This document shows, in pieces, positions 45,620 through 57,719 of a DNA stretch of 64,000 nucleotides. Both the position numbers and the translations under genes were made by a program. The stretch is from Callorhinus ursinus (taxonomy: Eukaryota > Chordata > Mammalia > Carnivora > Otariidae). The notes beneath the pieces are model-generated. The model had not been told where the DNA came from, searched no databases, and was given only the letters and a program-made list of their open reading frames with translations. Every line of letters begins with the position of its first letter. The first letter of the stretch is position 1. The stretch lies in contig NW_020312867.1 in assembly GCF_003265705.1 (NCBI RefSeq), forward strand, positions 4,925,307 through 4,989,306, in the 5' to 3' direction.

Positions 45620-45810
45620 AGTCTGAAAGTAGGCTCTCTGATTCAAGTCCTTATCAACTCTTGTTTGGACAACTGCAAAAGCCTCCTAACAAGCCTTTAT
45701 AACCTTTATAGTCTTATCCTCCCTCAGTCCATCTTCCACCCTATTACCAGTAACTTTTCTGAAGTAGAGATCTGTTCATGCCCTTCTCTACTTAAAATCC
45801 TTCAGTGGCT
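45620..45810 (+). repeat. L2 fragment, part 1 (split by LTR)
   Basis: 'GAGATCTGTTCATGCCCTTC' and 'TTAAAATCCTTCAGTGGCTT' are L2 sense landmarks. It continues after the LTR at 46195. Confidence 0.8.
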
Positions 45811-46194
45811 TCTTATGGGCTGAATTCTGTCCCCTAAAAATTCATATATTGAAATCCTAACCTCTAGTACCTCTGAATGTGATTGTGTTTGGAGACACGG
45901 TCTTTAAAGAGGTAATTAAGTTAAAATGAGGCCATTAGAGTGGACCCTAATCCAATCTGACTGGGATCCTTATAAAAAGGGTAAATGTAGACACAGACAC
46001 AGAGGGAAGACCATGTGAAGACAGAGGGAGAAGACAGCCATCTGCAAGCCAACGAGAGGGCTCAGAAGAAACCAAACCTGTCAATACCTTGATCTTGGAC
46101 CTCTAGCCTCTACAACATAAGAAAATAGATTTCTGTTGTTTAAGCCCCCCAGTCTGTGGTACTTTGTTATGGCATCTCTCAAAAACTAATACAA
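45811..46194 (+). mobile_element. MaLR-type solo LTR (MLT1/MST-like)
   Basis: A long terminal repeat of the ancient mammalian MaLR (ERVL-related) group. 'TTATGGGCTGAATTCTGTCC' starts it, then 'CCTTATAAAAAGGGTAAAT', 'CCTTGATCTTGGACCTCTAG', and 'GGTACTTTGTTATGGCA...CTAATACAA' ends it. The flanks are one L2, so the LTR inserted into it. The exact subfamily is not fixed. Confidence 0.85.
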
Positions 46195-46543
46195 CTTTCC
46201 AATGCCTACAACATGAAATGGAAACTTTTTGGTGTGGCCTTTCATTTCATTCAAGGTCTTTCATGACCCAATTCCTGCTGCTCTGGCATTACTTCTGACT
46301 ACTCCCTGTCTTTGACCATATACTCCAGAACACTAAATGTTTCTTGTCTCTGTACCTCTGCCTGTAGTGCTATTATCTCTTTCTCATTTTATTCTCTAAG
46401 ATTGAGCTCATGACTGCCCTCACCTCCAGGCTGAATGAGTTATCCCTGCTCTACTAATGTGATGTCTTGAAAGGGAGAGAGTGTTTAGTTTATTTTTATG
46501 TCCCCAAACTCCATCACACTAGTCCGTTCACAGGCAGATGTCG
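46195..46543 (+). repeat. L2 fragment, part 2
   Basis: 'AAGGTCTTTCATGACCCAAT' and 'CTGCTCTGGCATTACTTCTG' continue the L2 sense sequence up to its 3' region. Confidence 0.75.
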
Positions 46544-46558
46544 ATACATATCTGTTGA

Positions 46559-46749
46559 GGGGTGCCTGAGTGGCTCAGTTGGTTGAGTATCCAACTCTTG
46601 ATTTCGACTTGGGTCATGATCTCAGGGTCATGGGATGGAACCCCAAGTCGGGCTCTGTGCTCAGTGGGGAGCCTGCTGGAGATTCTCTTCCCTTCCTTCT
46701 CACCCTCCCCCCACTTCTCTCAAATAAATAAATCAGTCTTAAAAAAAAT
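46559..46749 (+). repeat. CAN-SINE, older subtype
   Basis: 'GGGGTGCCTGAGTGGCTCAG' head. A 15-bp duplication with one mismatch flanks it (46544-46558 and 46750-46764). Confidence 0.95.
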
Positions 46750-46764
46750 ATACGTATCTGTTGA

Positions 46765-47120
46765 ACTGCATTGAGGATGGGTGGAGAGGGAAGAGTGGTA
46801 GGGAAATACCTCTCTGTCTTAGTGATCTTACTTCACACTGAGAAGTCAATTTACCCCTCTGTGTCAAGGCCCCTGGCTGGCAGTTTCCATGTCTAATTTC
46901 AAAGAAAAGGCTGACACTATGGAATGCAGGACAAATCATTGAGAACATGATTCATGAATTTCAGCTGTCTCCACTGTGTCCTTCTCTAGCCTTCATTTCC
47001 TTCTTTATTAGGTTCTTAGGAGTCCCAATTCTGTCTAAATGTGTGTGCTCCTGTCAGGCATAAGTGATTCCTGGGGACGTAGGGATTCTCTTTCTCTCTC
47101 TCTCTGTTCCCATTTCCCCC
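46765..47120. other. Single-copy DNA, no gene recognised
   Basis: No repeat or coding signal was identified, apart from a short CT run near 47089-47105. Confidence 0.4.
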
Positions 47121-47133
47121 ATGCATCATTTTT

Positions 47134-47340
47134 TTTCTAATTTTTTTTAAGATTTTATTTATTTATTTGACAGAGAGAGACACAGCGAGAGAGGGAACAC
47201 AAGCAGGGGGAGTGGGAAAGGGAGAAGCAGTCCTCCTACCGAGCAGGGAGCCCAATGCGGGGCTCGATCCCAGGACCCTGGGACCATGACCTGAGCCGAA
47301 GGCAGACGCTTAACCGACTGAGCCACCCAGGTGCCCCCCT
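47134..47340 (-). repeat. CAN-SINE, arctoid-type
   Basis: It contains 'ACACAAGCAGGGGGAGTGGG'. A 13-bp perfect duplication flanks it (47121-47133 and 47341-47353). Confidence 0.96.
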
Positions 47341-47353
47341 ATGCATCATTTTT

Positions 47354-47699
47354 ATTCTTTCCTACCATAGAAGGGCTTCCTCTATGCCTCCAGGGAAGAA
47401 AGGTGTGACAGCTTCAAGTTTACAGTCCCATTTTTGCATCCCAAGTGGAAAAAAAGATTATCTTTCTTCTGGGAAAAAAAAAAAACAACAACCCTAACTT
47501 TCTTTGGTCACATGTCTGCTCCTTGGACCAGTTACTGTTGCAGGAAAATGAAGTACTATGACGTCCAAGTCTGAGAAAAATTCTCCATGCTGCCCTCCCT
47601 CCACTCCTGGTAATACATACAGATACTTTGGCTAGTGGGGTGGGGTGGTAGAGTCTTCCCAGACAAATTTATTAGCTACAACACATATTAGAATGCTGG
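47354..47699. other. Single-copy DNA, no gene recognised
   Basis: An A-run lies near 47474-47485. No gene is seen. Confidence 0.4.
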
Positions 47700-48125
47700 T
47701 GAAGACCTGTAAACAAATGTTTATAGCAGCTTTGTAACAGCCAGAAACTGGAAAATACTCAAATGTCTACCATTAGGTGACTAGATAAACAAATTGTGGG
47801 ATATAAATGAAATCTCAGCAGTAAAAAAGGATGAACTACTGTTCTAAAGAACAACATGGGTGAACCTCATAAACATCATGCTGAGCAAAAGGAGCCAGAC
47901 ACAAGAGTATATACTATATGATTCGATTTAATGAAAGACATACCTAATTTATAGTGAAAGAAATCTATAGTGGTTGCCTCAGTGTGTGTGTCTGTAGGAC
48001 TGACTGAAAAGGGGGCACAAGGAAACTTTTTGAGGTAATAGTAAAATTCTATAGATTGAGTAGTGGTAGTTACAGAGGTATATATATTTGTCAAGTCACC
48101 CAGATATACACTTAAAATGGATATA
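47700..48125 (+). repeat. Old L1M fragment (ORF2 end and 3' UTR)
   Basis: 'TTTATAGCAGCTTTGTAACA', 'CATGCTGAGCAAAAGGAGCC' and 'ATTCTATAGATTGAGTAGTGG' follow old L1 sense sequence. Confidence 0.8.
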
Positions 48126-48205
48126 AATGATAAAATGGGTATAAATGATATAAATCCAGTAAAATGCACCCATTTCAAGATATCACCTTTTAAAGGCATA
48201 ATTTA

Positions 48206-48222
48206 TATATATATATATATAA
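48206..48222. repeat. (TA)n
   Basis: Short TATATA array. Confidence 0.85.
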
Positions 48223-48289
48223 GTGCAGAGCTGCTATGATAATAATCAAAATGTTGATCGTTCAGTACAAAACCCAAGATCCTTGGACC

Positions 48290-48655
48290 CCAACTCCTCT
48301 TTAGTCAGACCTCTAACTCTACCTGCAGCCCCGTCTCTCATTGTGCCCCTCTCTTATATTATACTTTGGCATCTCAAATTAATTGTAGTTTCCTAAAAAT
48401 TCCAAGCTGTCTTCCCACTTCTGAATCTTTACACATGCTGTTCCTCTGCCCTAATAGTTCAGCAGGCAAACAATTTTTCTCTTAGGACTCAGGTCCAGCA
48501 TCACCTGCGCTGCCTTTCTAGATGGCTTTAGGTAGCATGTACAGTTAGGACGTCCTTTTCTCTGCACCATACAGTGGACATTCTATTGCTTTCCTTTGTT
48601 TGCACATTGACTCCTCTATTAGACTCTGAACTCCTAAGGGCAGGTATGAAAGAAG
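48290..48655 (+). repeat. L2 fragment
   Basis: 'TTTACACATGCTGTTCCTCT', 'TCAGGTCCAGCATCACCTG' and 'ACTCTGAACTCCTAAGGGCA' follow L2 sense order. Confidence 0.8.
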
Positions 48656-49269
48656 TTTCTTCCACCAAAATAAGTTTAGGAGTGTTTGAAATACTTGGAA
48701 AACAGAAATTAAGACTTCTTAGATGCTTACTGTGTACCAGAAATTGCTAGACTTTTTCACGTCCTGATAGGGACTATTTGGTCTATGACTGTGATATCAG
48801 TGTTTCAGAGGGAATCTATATGCTGAAACAGTACAGTCTAGCAACATTTTGCATTCCCCTAAAATGTCAAACATTCCCCCCCCAAAAAAGTCAAACATTC
48901 TCCTAAGCATTTTTTTAATTACAAAGAACTTTCCAGCTAATTATTAAATCCATATGTATTTCAAGGGAAATTGAATCCCTGTTTGATTCATTCACACTCA
49001 ATCCATCACAATTTTACTTTTAAGAGCTATTTGATGTTCCAGACACCATTAAAACCCCCATGATGCCAGTTTCTGAGAAAATGAGGATGTGGGTTAAATT
49101 AAGCAAAACCAAATGTTACCAAAATCCTCAAGGCCTAAAGCAGAATCTTTCTTAAGGCAATTAATGTTTTGATATTTTATTTTATTTGGAAATGATCTAT
49201 ATATTAAATAACTTTCATTTGCCCTAAATTACTATAACTTTAAAGTTTCGAGTTATCAAAAAAAATTTG
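48656..49269. other. Single-copy DNA, no gene recognised
   Basis: 48720-48800 may be a MIR trace. Otherwise AT-rich and unassigned. Confidence 0.4.
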
Positions 49270-49560
49270 AAAACTAATTTTATTTAATTTTTGTTATTGA
49301 AGCATAGTTGACATACAATGTTATATTAGCTTCAGGTGTACAACATAGTGATTCGACAATTCTATACATTACTCATTGCTCACTGCGATATGTATAGTCA
49401 CCATGTGTCCTCATATGACATTATTATAGTATTATTGACTATATTCCTTATGCTGTACTTTTCATCTCCATGACTTATTTATTTTATAACTTAAAGTTTG
49501 TACCTCTTAATCCCCTTTACTTATTTCACACATCTACCCACCCACCTCCCCTCTGCCAAC
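49270..49560 (-). repeat. L1 3' end, 5'-truncated, antisense
   Basis: 'TAGTTGACATACAATGTTAT', 'GTACAACATAGTGATTCGAC' and 'ACCCACCCACCTCCCCTCTG' are antisense L1 3' UTR. A 14-bp direct repeat (49136-49149 and 49569-49582) may mark the insertion limits. Confidence 0.9.
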
Positions 49561-49818
49561 CAAAGGATTAAAGCAGAATCTTGATGAAGGAAGTTATGCT
49601 ACACTGTTTTGACTTTTCAGACTCCAAGAAAGCCTGTGTTGACTCAACAGGCCCTCACATCTTTACTATATATTTTCTCCCAAGGGACTGTGAAGAGATG
49701 AGAAAAGGAATAGTGTGATGGGTACAGAAATGTTTGGCATTGTATTTCCAGCAAGATTTCAGTCCAGATTGTCTGACAAACCTTTGCCACAAAACACCCA
49801 ACATTGCTGACTAAAACA
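49561..49818. other. Single-copy DNA
   Basis: Nothing is recognised. It leads to the left duplication of the full-length L1. Confidence 0.4.
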
Positions 49819-50058
49819 CCATGAACATTATTTTATTTTTTCATTAAGTTTTTTATTTTAATTCTAGTATAGTTAACACACAGTGTTATATTAGTTTCAG
49901 CTGTACAATGTAGTGATTCAACAATTCTATACATTACTCAGTGCTCATCATGATAAATGTACTCTTTAATCCCCATCACCTATTCCGCCCATCCCCCCAC
50001 CCACCTCCCTTTTGGTAACCATCAGTTGGTTCTCTATAGTTAAGAGTCTGTTTCTTGG

Positions 50059-50258
50059 GTGCACCTGGGTGGCTCAGTCAGTTGAGTATCTGCCTTTGGC
50101 TCAGGTCATGATCCCGGGGTCATGTGATCAAACCCTGAATTGGGCTCCCTGCTCAGCGGGGAGTCTGCTTCTCCCCTCCCTCTCTCCCTCTTCTCCTCCT
50201 CCCTTCCCCACTCATGCTCTCTCTCTCTCTCAAATGAATAAATAAAATCTTAAAAAAA
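50059..50258 (+). repeat. CAN-SINE in L1 3' UTR
   Basis: Plus-strand copy. A 17-bp duplication with two differences flanks it (50042-50058 and 50259-50275). Confidence 0.95.
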
Positions 50259-50429
50259 AAGAGTCCATTTCTTGGTTTGTCTCTCCTTTTTTTTTTTTCC
50301 TTTTGCTCTTTTGTTTTGTTTCTTATTCTACATATGAGTGAAATCATATAGTATTTGTTTTTCTCTGACTGGCTTATTTTGCTTATCATTATTCTCTCTA
50401 GGTCCATCCATGTTATTGCAAATGGCAGG

Positions 50430-53400
50430 AATTCATTCTTTTTATGGCTAAATGATATTCCATTGTATATATATATACCACATCTTTATCCATTCATCTA
50501 TCGATGGACATTTGGACTGCTTCCATAATTTGGTTATTGTAAATAATGCTGCAATAAACATAGGGGTGCATGTATCCCTTTGAATTAGTGTTTTTGTATT
50601 TTCTTGGTAAATATCCAGTAGTGTGATTACTGGATTATAGGGTAGTTCGGTTTTTAACTTTTTGAGGAAATTCCATACCGTTTTCCACAGTGGTTGTACC
50701 AGTTTGCACTCCCGCCAACAGAGCACGAGGGTTCCTATTTCTCCACATCCTCTCCAACACATGTTTCTTATGTTTTACAAGGGAATATCTCATTGTGGTT
50801 TTGATTTGCATTTCCCTGATGATGAGTAATGTTGAGCATCTTTTCATGTATCTGTTGGCCATTTGTATGTCTTCTATGGAGAAATGTCTGTTCATGTCTT
50901 CTAACCCTTTTTTAATTGGAAATTTGCTTTTGGGGTTGTATCAGTTCTTTTATGCATTTTGGATACTAACTCTTTATTGGATATGTCATTTGTGGATATC
51001 TTCTCCCATTCAGTTAGGTTGTGTTTTAGTTTTGTTGATTGTTTCCTTTGCTCTACAGAAGCTTCTTGTTTTGATGTAGTCCCAACAGTTTATTTTTGCT
51101 TTTGTTTCCCTTGCCTCAGGAGACATATGTAGAAAAATGTTGCTATGGCCAATGCCAGAGAAATTACTGCCTGTACTTTCTTCTAGGATTTTTATGGTTT
51201 CGGGTTTCACATTTAGGTCCTTAATCCATTCTGAATTTTCTTTGTGTAAGAAATTTCTTTGTATAAGCCAATAGTACAGTTTCATTCTTTTGCAAGTAGC
51301 CATCTAGTTCTCCCAAAACCATTTGTTGAAGAAGCTATCTCTTTCCCATTGCATATTCTTTCCTCCTTTCTCAGAGATTGACCATATAAACATAGGTTTA
51401 TTTCTGAGTTTTCTATTCTATTCCATTGATCTATGTGCCTATTTTTGTGCCAGGACCACACTGTTTTGATTAATACAGCTTACAATATAACTTGAAGTCC
51501 AGAATTGTGATACCTCCAGTTTTGTTCTTCTTTTTCTTTTTTTAAAAATTTATTGATTTGGGAGATAGAGGGAGGGAGAGCGGGGGAGGGGCAGAGGGAA
51601 ACTTAAGCAGACTCTGAGCTGAGAGCAGAGCCAATGTGGAGTTTGATCTCACAACCCTGATATCACGATCTGAGCTGAAACCAAGAGTCAGATGTTTAAA
51701 CGACCATACCACTTAGGCACCCCTGTTCGTCTTTTTCAAGATTGCTTTGGCTATTCAGGGTCTTCTGTGGTTCCATACAAATTTTAGGATTGTTTGTTCT
51801 AGTTCTGTGAAAAACGTTGTTGGTATTTTGACAGGGATTGTATTAAATCCGTAGGTTGCTTTGGGTAGTATGGACATCTTAACAATATTTGTTCTTCCAA
51901 TCCATGGGCATGGGATATCTTTCCAATTGTTTGTGTTGTCTTCAATATCTTTCACCAATATTTTATAATTTTCAGAGTACAGGTCTTTCACCTCCTTGGT
52001 TAAGTTTATTCCTAGGTATTTTATTATCTTTGGTGAAATTGTAAATGGGATTGCTTTCCTAATTTTTCTTTCTGTTGCTTCATTATTAGTATATAAAAAT
52101 GGCACAGGTTTCTATACATTGATTTTGTATCCTGCAACCTTACTGAATTCATTTATCAGTTCTAGTAGTTTTTTGGTGGAGTCTTTAGGGTTTTCTCTGC
52201 ATAGTATCATGTCTGCAAAGAGTGAAAGTTTTACTTCTTCTTTACCAATCTAGATGACTTGTATTCCTCCCTTTTGTCTGATTGCTGTGGCTAGGATTTC
52301 CAGTACTGTTAAATAATAGTGATAAGAGTGGATATCCCTATCCCCTTGGGGAAAAGCTCTCAGTTTTTCACCATTTAGTATGATGTTAGTTGTGGGTATT
52401 CATATACAGCCTTTATTATGTTGTGGTATATTCCTTCTAATCCTACTTTGTTGAGGCTTTTTATTATGAATGGATGTTGTAATTTGTCAAGTGCTTTTTC
52501 TGCATCTATTGAAATGATCATATGGTTTTTATCCCTTCTTTTATTGATGTGATGTATCACATTGATAGACTTGCAATTATTGAACCACTCTTGCATTCCA
52601 GGGATAAATCCCACTTGATAGTGGTGAATGATTTTTTTTAATGTACCATTGGATTTGGTTTGCTAATATTTTGTTGAGGATTTTTGCATCTATGTTCATC
52701 AGAAATATTGACTTTGTAGTGCCTTTATCTGGTTTTGGGATCAGTGTAATTTTGGCTTCATGGAATGAATTAGGAAGCTTTTCTTCCTTTCCTAATTTTC
52801 GGAATAGTTTGAGAAAAATAGGCATTAACTGTTCTTTAAATGGTTGGTAGAATTCACCTGTGGAGCAATCTGGCCCTGGACTTTTGTTTGCTGGGAGTTT
52901 TTTGATTACTGATTCAATTTCATTCCTAGTAATCGGTCTGTTCAAATTTTCTATTTCTTTCTGATTGAGTTTTAGAAGGTTATATGTTTCGAGGAATTTA
53001 TCCATTTCTTCTAGGTTGTCCAATTTGTTGGGATATAATCTTTCATAATATTCTCTTACAATCTTTTATATTTCTGTGGTGTCAGTTGTTTTTCTCAGCT
53101 TTCATTTCTGATTTTATTTATTTGAGTCCTCCTTTCTTTATGAGTCTGACTGAAGGTTTATTGATTTTGTTGATCTTTTCAAAGAGCCAACTCCTGGTTT
53201 CACTGATCTGTTCTATTGTTTTTTTAGTTCCTATTTTGCTTATTTCTGCTCCAATCTTTATTATTTCTTCCTTCTACTAGCTTAGGGTTTTGTTTGTTGT
53301 TCTTTTTCTAGTTCTGTTAGATGTAAGGTTAGATTGTTTATTTGGGATTTTTCTTGCTTCTCAAGGTATGCCTGTATGGCTATAAACGTCCCTCTTAGAA

Positions 53401-54340
53401 CAGCATTTACTACATCCCAAAGATTTTGGACCATTGTGTTTTCATTTTCATGTAACATAGTCATTTGTCTCCATGTGTTTTATTTATTTTGTCTTTGATT
53501 TCTTGGTTGACCCATTCATTGTTTAGTAACATGTCTTTTAACCTCCATATGTTTGTGTGCTTTCCAGGTTTTTTTCTTGTGGTTAATTTCTAGTTTCATA
53601 GCATTGTGGTGAGAAAAGATGTATGGTATGACTTTGCTCTTTTTGAATTTGTGGAGACTTGGTTTGTGGCCTAATATGTGATCTCTTCTGGAGAATGTTT
53701 CATGTACACTTGAAAAGAAGTGCATTCTGCTCCCTTTTAGGATGGAATGTTCTGAATATATCTGTTAGATCCATTTGGTCCAATGTGTCATTCAAAGCCA
53801 CTGTTTCCTTGTTGATTTTCTGTTTGGATGATCTGTCTATTGATGAACGTGGGGTGTTAAAGTACCCTACCATTATTGTATTACCATTGATTAGTTCCTT
53901 TATGTTTGTTATTAACTGCCTCATGTATTTGGGTGCTCCCATGTTGGGTGCCTCGTGTATTTGGGTGCTCCCATGTTGGGTGTATAAATATTTACAATTG
54001 TTGTATCTTCTTGTTGGATTGTACCATTTAAGATTATATAGTGTCCTATTTTGTCTCTTGTTACAGCCTTTGTTTTAAAGTCTATTTTTACTATACAAGT
54101 ATCACTACTCTGGCTTTCTTTTCACTTCCATTTGCATGATAAATATTTCTCCATCCCCTCACTTTCAATCTGGAGGTGACTTAGGTCTGAAATGAGTCTC
54201 TTGTAGGCAGCATATAGATTGTGATTTTCTTATCCATTCCATCACCCTATGTCTTTTGACTGGAGCATTTAGTCCATCTACATTCAGATGTAATTGTGGA
54301 TATGTGTGTATTTATTGGCATTTTGTTACTTGTTTTATGG
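50430..54340 (-). pseudogene. L1 ORF2 remnant (full-length L1)
   Basis: Endonuclease-reverse transcriptase frame on the minus strand. The endonuclease part begins near 54300. '[12 protein letters not shown]' and similar C-terminal text appears near 50600. Fragmented open stretches include 148 codons at 52577-53023 ('PANKSPGPD' with 'FLKLFRK'), 79 codons at 52375-52614 and 116 codons at 51755-52105. The FADD core reads F-A-D-M (52218-52207), one Asp codon short. A SINE sits at 51537-51723. Not functional. Confidence 0.9.
51537..51723 (-). repeat. CAN-SINE, older subtype, in L1 ORF2
   Basis: Diverged minus-strand copy. A 14-bp duplication with one mismatch flanks it (51523-51536 and 51724-51737). 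Same strand as the L1. Confidence 0.93.
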
Positions 54341-54699
54341 TTGCTTTTGTAGTTCCTCCCTGTTCCTTCTCTTGCTCTCCTCTCTCATGATTAGCTGGCT
54401 TTCTTTAGCAAAATACTTGGATTCCTTACTCTTTATTTTTTACATATCGATTACTGTTTTTTGATTTGTGGTTACCATACAGTTTATATATATAATATCA
54501 TCTGCATGTAGCAGTCTATGTTAAGCTGGTAGTCGCCTAATTTTGAACTCATTCTTTGCTCCTCTCCCCTCCATGTTTCAGATATTTGGTATATTTTACA
54601 TCCTTTTATTCTGCACTTCTCCTGACTCTTACAGATATACTTAATTTTTTTTTTTGCTTTTATGCTTCCTATTTTCCTCACTTATGGTTTTTGTTTTCC

Positions 54700-55770
54700 A
54701 CTCACAGAATCCCCCTTAACAGTCTTGTAGGGCTGGTTTAGTGGTCATGAATTCTTTTAAATTTTGTTTGTCTGGAAAACTCTTTATATCCCCTCTATTC
54801 TGAATGACAACCTTGCTGGATAGAGTTTTCTTGGTTGCAGATTTTTCCCTTTCAGCACTTTGAATATATTGTCCTACTTTCGTCTGGCCTGCAAAGTTTC
54901 TGCTGAAAAATCAGCTGATAGCCTTATGGGGTTTCCTTTGCATGTACTGTCTTCTTTTCTCTTGCAAACTTTAAAATTCTTTCTTTATCACTATTTTTTT
55001 GCCATTTCAATTACTATGTGTCCTGGTGTAGACTTCTTTGGGTTGAATTTGTTAGGGGATCTCTATGCCTCCTGAATCTGGATCTCTTTTCCCTCCCCAC
55101 ATTCAGGAAGTTTTCAGCTCTTATTTCTTCAAATAAATTTTCTGCTCCCCTTTCTCTCTCTTCTCCTTCTGGGATTCCTATAATGTGAATGCTGTTATGC
55201 TTGATGGAGTCACTGAATTCTCTAAGTCTATTCTCATTATGCAGTATTTGTTTGTCTCTCACTCATTCAGCTTCATTGCTTTCCATTACTCTATCCTTCA
55301 GGCCACTTATATATCCCTCTGCTTCCTGTATCCTACTATTATTTCACCTAGTGTATTTTTTAAAGATTTTATTTATTTATTCATGAGAGACGGGGGGTCG
55401 AGGCAGAGGCAGAGGGAGAAGCAGACTCCCCACTGAGCAGGGAGCCCAATGCAGGGCTCGATCCCAGGACCCCAGGATCATGACCTGAGCTGAAGGCAGA
55501 CACTCAACCAACTGAGCTACCCAGTTGCCCCTCATCTAGTTATTTTTAATTTCACTTATCGAGTTCTTCATCTCTGATATGTTATTTTTTATCTCTTTGT
55601 CAAGGGTCTCACTGATGTCCTCCACCCTCTTCTGAAGTCTAGTGAGAATCTTTATGATCATTACTTTAAATTCTTTATCAGGCATATTACTTATTTCTGT
55701 TTTGCTTAGATCTCCTGGTGTGATTTTGTCGTGTACTTTCATTTGTGACACATTCTTCTGTCTCCTCATT
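54700..55770 (-). pseudogene. L1 ORF1 remnant (RNA-binding protein)
   Basis: ORF1 makes the L1 RNA-packaging protein: a coiled coil, an RRM-like domain and a C-terminal domain. Here the coiled-coil start is open at 55769-55536 ('MPDKEFKVMIIKILTRLQKR'). A SINE (55361-55531) breaks it. Part of the RRM-like domain is open at 55262-55014 ('IIGIPEGEERERGAENLFEE'). The C-terminal part to about 54700 is degraded. Confidence 0.88.
55361..55531 (-). repeat. CAN-SINE in L1 ORF1, 'attcatgag' variant
   Basis: Minus-strand copy. Flanks 55344-55360 and 55532-55547 match imperfectly ('TCACCTAGTGTATTTTT' and 'TCATCTAGTTATTTTT'). Confidence 0.93.
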
Positions 55771-56965
55771 TTGTCTACTTCTCTGTGTCTGTTTCTATGT
55801 GTTAGGCAAGTCAGCTACATCTTTCGCTCTTAAAAGTAGTGGCTAAATGAAGAAGAGGTCCTGTAGTGCCCAGTAGGGCAGTGTCTCCTGTTCACCAGAA
55901 CCTGGCACTTCCAGGGAGTCTCCTTTGTGTGTTGCTTGCATCCTGCTATTGTGTTTGTTGCTTTTTCTTTCAGTTCAGACATCTGTGCTGACTCTCTGCC
56001 TGTTGTGGGCTGTGCTTGTTCTCTGTGGTGTTAGTGAGAACCTAGCAGGCCAGCAACCAGGGAGCATGACCACAAGAGGGCTCAGGGGCAGGGCAGGGGC
56101 AGGGCAGGGGTGTTAGCAAAATTTGCACTGAGCCAATAGTCCTAAGCCAGTCCCCTGAAGCACAGTGCGCTGTGGTGGTCCAAGGTGCAGTGTGTGGTGG
56201 TGGCAAGGGGCACACTTGCCATGTGGACAGGGTGAACACACATTAAAATTTTCACTAAGCCCAGGGCTGAGGCCACCAGGTTTGGAGTGGGGGAGTTCTC
56301 AGGAGAACACGTGAATGGGGCACACTGCTAGCAGGTCAGGTAGCAAGTGTTTGTGTAGGGCAGCCTCCCACAAGTGTCTCTGTGTCTATGCTGGGGTTGG
56401 GGAGGAAAATGGTACCTGCCAGCTCCTTTGGTCCCAGAGAAGTCCCTCAACACAGTCTGAAATCAGTATAAACAGATTTCCTCCCATTTGGCCTAGGCAT
56501 TGTGCAAACTGTTGCTTCTATGTTGCCTCTGCATAGGCTACTATCTCTTTAAGGGTGGGGACCCAGCTATCACTCACCCTCCAGGCTTGCCCAGCACTGA
56601 GCCAGCTGACATTTAAAGCTCCAGGCTCCAGGTCAAACTCACGTAATTCAGCCCCTCTGGTTTTCAAGCCAGATGTTATGGGGATTCATCTTCCCTGTGT
56701 GGGCTCCCTGGTGCAAGGGACCATTCCTTTCCCCCTCTCCCATGCCACAGCTCTTTCCCTCCTGAGGGGAGTTCCTGACCACCATTTCTGCCCTTCTTAA
56801 CCTCTTGGATGCAGTTTGTTCTCTACATTTAGTTGTGGAGTTTGTTCTACCAGATTTCGGATTGCTCTCCAGTTTACCTACATGGATGTGATTAATATCT
56901 AGTTGTAAATGTGGGCCCTGGTGAACTTATGGTCCTCCTACTCTGCCATCTTCCCAAGCTCCTCC
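55771..56965 (-). promoter_or_regulatory. L1 5' UTR / internal promoter region
   Basis: About 1.2 kb of GC-richer L1 5' UTR, the region that in L1 carries the internal promoter. 'GAAGATGGCAGAGTAGGAGG' lies at its start, with a small GGGCA array (about 56090-56110 on +). Short open frames here are not genes. Confidence 0.8.
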
Positions 56966-56981
56966 CATGAACATTATTTTA

Positions 56982-57166
56982 TTTATTTTTTTAAATGTTT
57001 TATTTACTTATTCATGAGAGTCAGAGAGAGAGAGAGGTAGAAGCAGAGGGAGAAGCAGGCTCCCCGCCTAGCAGGGAGCCTGATGCGGGACTCGATCCTA
57101 GGACCCTGGGATCACGACCTGAGCCGAAGGCAGATGCCCAACAATCTGAGCCACCCAGGTGCCCCT
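56982..57166 (-). repeat. CAN-SINE abutting the L1 target duplication
   Basis: Minus-strand copy. Its left flank is the right duplication of the L1 (56966-56981), and its right flank repeats it again ('ATGAACATTATTTTA' at 57167-57181). It used the same target. Confidence 0.95.
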
Positions 57167-57181
57167 ATGAACATTATTTTA

Positions 57182-57719
57182 AATGTACATTTGAACTTCT
57201 ATGAAAGTGATAGTCCAGGGACTCTTTTTCCCCCTCCCCCCAAGTCCCGGGACAAAAAAATAAAGGAGCTAAAACTACAGGATGAACATGAATTGATCCT
57301 ATAGATGGTGGAGTGGAGGAGATTGCCTATCTTGGTAATCAAGGACCTGGTCTTTTAAAAGACACATGAACAGAAAATGAAGCAGGATGCCCAGGGAAAA
57401 CTTGGACCTTTAGTCAAAGAATGAACCAGAGTTCTTTCACCATTACAAATAATAAGAGGGTGTATCTGTTTTAGCCTTGCTTTGCATGAAAAAACTCTCC
57501 CTCAAGAATTTGCAACAATAGGCCCACCCTCAGTTGGGTTTGAGAATCACATTTACCCTAACTACATGTTTTTAGGACCTTAAAGCCAAAACATTAAGGT
57601 AAAAAACTGGTCCTATATTAAGGCATCTGACAAGAGCAAATACTAAACCTCTCCAGAGAGGACAATCTCAAATTAGATCACACAAAATCCACACAGATAA
57701 AGAAAGGCCTGCCAAAGAT
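57182..57719. other. Single-copy DNA, no gene recognised
   Basis: It may include more old L1 near 57660. Otherwise unassigned. Confidence 0.4.

Larger units (their letters stand above)
49836..56965 (-). mobile_element. Full-length carnivore L1, inactive
   Basis: The 5' end is at 56965 ('GGAGGAGCTTGGGAAGATGG' on -) and the T-rich tail side is at 49836. The order on the minus strand is 5' UTR (about 56965-55770), ORF1, ORF2 and 3' UTR. Length without its three SINEs (50059, 51537, 55361) is about 6.6 kb, full L1 size. The target-site duplication 'CATGAACATTATTTTA' lies at 49820-49835 and 56966-56981. Stops, frameshifts and SINEs disable both ORFs, and one catalytic Asp codon of the polymerase motif is missing. 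Confidence 0.95.

Noticed and set aside
55925..56800. Several open frames of 63-81 codons
   Set aside because: They fall in the L1 5' UTR, which is GC-rich and yields chance frames.
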